A DNA stretch of 54,560 bases from an uncultured Muribaculum sp. (lineage in GTDB: Bacteria; Bacteroidota; Bacteroidia; Bacteroidales; Muribaculaceae), in the NCBI GenBank assembly GCA_910578785.1, contig CAJTSJ010000019.1, forward strand, positions 1-54,560, written 5' to 3'. Positions within the stretch are counted from its first letter, which is position 1, and each line of letters begins with the position of its first letter. The notes beneath the pieces are model-generated. The model made no database searches. It was not told where the DNA came from and saw only the letters and a program-made list of their open reading frames with translations. Positions 52,482-54,560 of the stretch are shown piece by piece. The position numbers and the translations under genes were made by a program.

Positions 52482-54140
52482 TTAGAGGTTTTCTGGTAAA
52501 TTATGCCCCTCGACAAGCTCTTTCGACGCTATCGGAACCGCGGCGTTGCCGTCCTGAAGTTCCTTCATGGCCCTACGTATGGTGGCATCTTTGGTGCCCA
52601 TCACCTGATAGTAGTACTCGCGTCCCAATATGTCGCTTGTGATCAGGGCTTTCAGATAGTTAACAATCAACTTATGGGAAATGTTGATGTAGTACCACCG
52701 CGCAGGTATGCCCTTCTGGGAGGCATATCCGACGAACTGTTGGAGCAGTTCGTCGTCAGACGGGAGTATGGCCAGGAACTGCTTCAGATCCTTGGCCTTG
52801 GAGAGCGCCTCGCGGTTGCGGTCGCTGTACTCGAACGCAAACTTCTGAATCAGGCCGGCATTAAGCACATTGATATAATAGTTGGTTATGTCGGATGTGT
52901 CGTTAGGCACAAACACGTCGGGCATGATTCCGCCGCCGCCATAGACCTTTCGGCCTCCGATGGTGCGGTATTCAAGCTCAAGGTTGAGCTTGATGCTGTC
53001 TGAATCGTAAAATTCGCCATGGTCATAGCGGTTGAGGATGTCCATGTCGTAGTCGCCACGCTTTCCAAGCTCATAATCCTTCTGGATGCAACGTCCGGAG
53101 GGGGTATAGTAGCGCGACACCGTCAGACGAACGGCGCTGCTGTCGGGCAGCGTGGTCTGGCGCTGAACCAGTCCTTTGCCGAACGAACGGCGGCCGACGA
53201 TGAGCGCCCGGTCATTGTCCTGCATGGCACCGGCAAATATCTCGCTCGCACTGGCCGAATACTCGTCGAGAAGCACCACCAGCTCGGCATCGCGGAACGA
53301 CCCTGTGCCGTCGCTGAACAACGACGAATTGTCCATATCGGTGCGTCCACGCGTGAAGACTATGGGAGCATTGGCCGGCAGAAACTCGTTGGCCATCAGC
53401 ACGGCCATCTCCATGAATCCGCCCGTATTGCCGCGCAGGTCGACCACAAACCGCTTAGCACCCTGGTTCATGAGCTTGGTCATGCCTGTCAGGAACTCGT
53501 TGTACGTGGTCCGGCCGAACTTATTGACTTTAAGATATCCGGTGTCGTCCGATATCATATATGCAGCGTCGACAGTGTTGACGGGGATGTCGCCGCGCAC
53601 CACCTCGAAGTTGAGCAGCTTCTTGCTTGTGGCACGCTTTATACCGAGCTTCACGACGGTGCCTTTATCACCGCGGAGCATCTTGACCAGGTCGCGGTCG
53701 GGAATATCCGCGCCGGCCACAAGCGAGTCGTCGACCGTCACTATGCGGTCGCCGGGCATAAGGCCGGCCTTCTCCGACGGCCCGCCGGGTATTACCTCGT
53801 TGACGGTAGCGGTGTCGGTGAACATCGTAAACGATATTCCTATCCCGCTGAACGAACCGTCAAGATCCTCATTAACAGCCTGCAGGGCCGATGCCGGGAT
53901 ATAGACGGAGTGTGGGTCGAGGTTGGACACCAGATCGGGAAGCGTTGTCTCGATTATCGAGTCAAGATCAACATCATCAACATATTCATTCTGAATCAGA
54001 CTAAGAATGTCGGAAAACTTCTGATGGGCCGTCGACAGGTTGCGGCGACCGTCAAACTCCATTCCGACCCAAATGCCGGCAGCCACTGACACGGCAATGA
54101 CCAAGGGCAACCAGGCAATCGGATTTTTTATAGATTTCAT
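52482..54140 (-). CDS. C-terminal processing peptidase (S41), CtpA-like
   Basis: The 552-residue protein is anchored by an N-terminal signal or membrane helix ('WLPLVIAVSVAAGIWVGM') facing the periplasm. A PDZ domain (about 85-175, 'FSGIGISFTMF', 'GGPSEKAGLMPGDRIVTVDD') precedes the serine protease core. The catalytic serine is in 'YSASASEIFAG' and the lysine in 'FGKGLVQ', the Ser-Lys dyad of the S41 family. Such enzymes trim the C-termini of envelope proteins or remove damaged ones. The C-terminal 150 residues are a helical extension. It is the first gene of a two-gene operon with the cyclo-ligase; no clean promoter consensus was seen in the 65 bases before the upstream repeat. Confidence 0.93.
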   Translation of the reverse strand: MKSIKNPIAWLPLVIAVSVAAGIWVGMEFDGRRNLSTAHQKFSDILSLIQNEYVDDVDLDSIIETTLPDLVSNLDPHSVYIPASALQAVNEDLDGSFSGIGISFTMFTDTATVNEVIPGGPSEKAGLMPGDRIVTVDDSLVAGADIPDRDLVKMLRGDKGTVVKLGIKRATSKKLLNFEVVRGDIPVNTVDAAYMISDDTGYLKVNKFGRTTYNEFLTGMTKLMNQGAKRFVVDLRGNTGGFMEMAVLMANEFLPANAPIVFTRGRTDMDNSSLFSDGTGSFRDAELVVLLDEYSASASEIFAGAMQDNDRALIVGRRSFGKGLVQRQTTLPDSSAVRLTVSRYYTPSGRCIQKDYELGKRGDYDMDILNRYDHGEFYDSDSIKLNLELEYRTIGGRKVYGGGGIMPDVFVPNDTSDITNYYINVLNAGLIQKFAFEYSDRNREALSKAKDLKQFLAILPSDDELLQQFVGYASQKGIPARWYYINISHKLIVNYLKALITSDILGREYYYQVMGTKDATIRRAMKELQDGNAAVPIASKELVEGHNLPENL

Positions 54141-54205
54141 TTTTACTGGATGGAACTATTGTTCTAATGATTTAAGACAAAACAGTTTGTCGTTTTGAAT
54201 GGTTT

Positions 54206-54555
54206 AGAGCTTGTTTAATAATAAATGTTACTGTCAGGGCGGTCATTCGCCGAGCAGATTTTCGCATGTGATGAGGGAGTTATGGGGTTCCATAACGACC
54301 GAAGAGCAGGCGGAAAGATGCCGGCTAATGACCGACGGAAGGTAATTTGTTTCATATCGTTGATATATTTTTGCATTTGTTTCAAAAATCAGCAAGAGAT
54401 TGAATGATTGTAAGATTACCGGTTGTCTCGTATATCTTGGCCGCTTTTCGCCCTGTTCCTCAGTCATGTACATAAAGTACACTCCTTCGTCACATGTCGA
54501 AAATCGTCTCAAGATATACGACCCTGGCGGAAACATTTATTATTAAACAAGCTCT
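54206..54555. mobile_element. MITE-like element, 350 bases with long inverted ends
   Basis: The left end (54206-54239) and right end (54522-54555) are inverted repeats of 34 bases with 31 matches, the outer 24 being perfect. Inside, the two arms keep resembling each other in inverted orientation for about 70 further bases (both contain GATTTTCG followed shortly by CATGTGA, and later a CAGG..CG..AAAG pattern), so the element could fold into one long hairpin. A 12-bp inverted pair lies in the right arm (54428-54439, 54510-54521). A minus-strand frame at 54536-54243 (97 codons) spans it but has no recognisable protein; no transposase is seen. Target-site duplication cannot be judged because the window ends five bases later. 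Confidence 0.75.
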
Positions 54556-54560
54556 TAATC

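Noticed and set aside
53019..54089. Open frame of 356 codons on the plus strand opposite ctpA
   Set aside because: It lies wholly within the S41 peptidase gene, whose PDZ and Ser-Lys motifs are certain. The product has no recognisable features.
54243..54536. A 97-codon minus-strand frame inside the MITE-like element
   Set aside because: It reads through both inverted arms, has no recognisable domain and no clear ribosome site. It may be translated but is more likely incidental.

Overview
The window reads as a chromosomal segment from an anaerobic gut-type Bacteroidales, most probably family Muribaculaceae. This is inferred from three things: promoters of the Bacteroidetes type (TTTG, about 17-20 bases, TAnnTTTG), fused NuoCD without NuoEFG, and secreted proteins with C-terminal tails resembling the type IX sorting domain. 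No taxonomic search was possible. No tRNA, rRNA, CRISPR array or phage was seen.

Region 1 (1-19038, plus strand) is a housekeeping stretch: a TPR/beta-propeller exported protein, CstA, a PHP histidinol phosphatase, a MetA-family acyltransferase carrying the acetyl-CoA-type Glu111, a DUF4105 membrane protein, a phosphatase-fold protein that seems to have lost its metal site, SecA, a prolyl oligopeptidase lipoprotein, a BamE-like lipoprotein, MurB, a PhnP-like hydrolase, a double META-domain lipoprotein, a GH51 arabinofuranosidase remnant and a DbpA-like helicase.

Region 2 (19069-23651, minus) is an overlapping three-gene operon: a GT2 glycosyltransferase, a fusion of a HIT-like (DUF4922) domain with a SpoIID/LytB domain that has no signal peptide, and an AmpG-like permease. 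It suggests cytoplasmic handling of imported cell-wall fragments.

Region 3 (23816-40785, minus) is the centrepiece: 18 codirectional genes in which the whole F1Fo ATP synthase operon (atpDCBEFHAG) sits between nuoH and nuoI of an 11-subunit complex I operon (nuoA-B-CD-H ... I-J-K-L-M-N). It has one upstream promoter candidate, a long leader with an inverted repeat, and one clear intrinsic terminator at the end. The proton pump and the ATP synthase are therefore probably expressed as one unit.

Region 4 (40786-50655) has two large secreted proteins (a 1512-residue choice-of-anchor J protein and an M6 metalloprotease) flanked by two non-coding blocks. Both blocks are built from short hairpins that share three-base loops but have different stems; the second also contains a nested tandem repeat. 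Next to it is a strong small-RNA candidate with its own promoter and terminator.

Region 5 (50656-54560, minus) has a hemerythrin-like plus LuxR-type pair, then ctpA and a 5-formyltetrahydrofolate cyclo-ligase. The latter two are bracketed by copies of a terminal repeat belonging to a 350-bp MITE-like element at the right edge.
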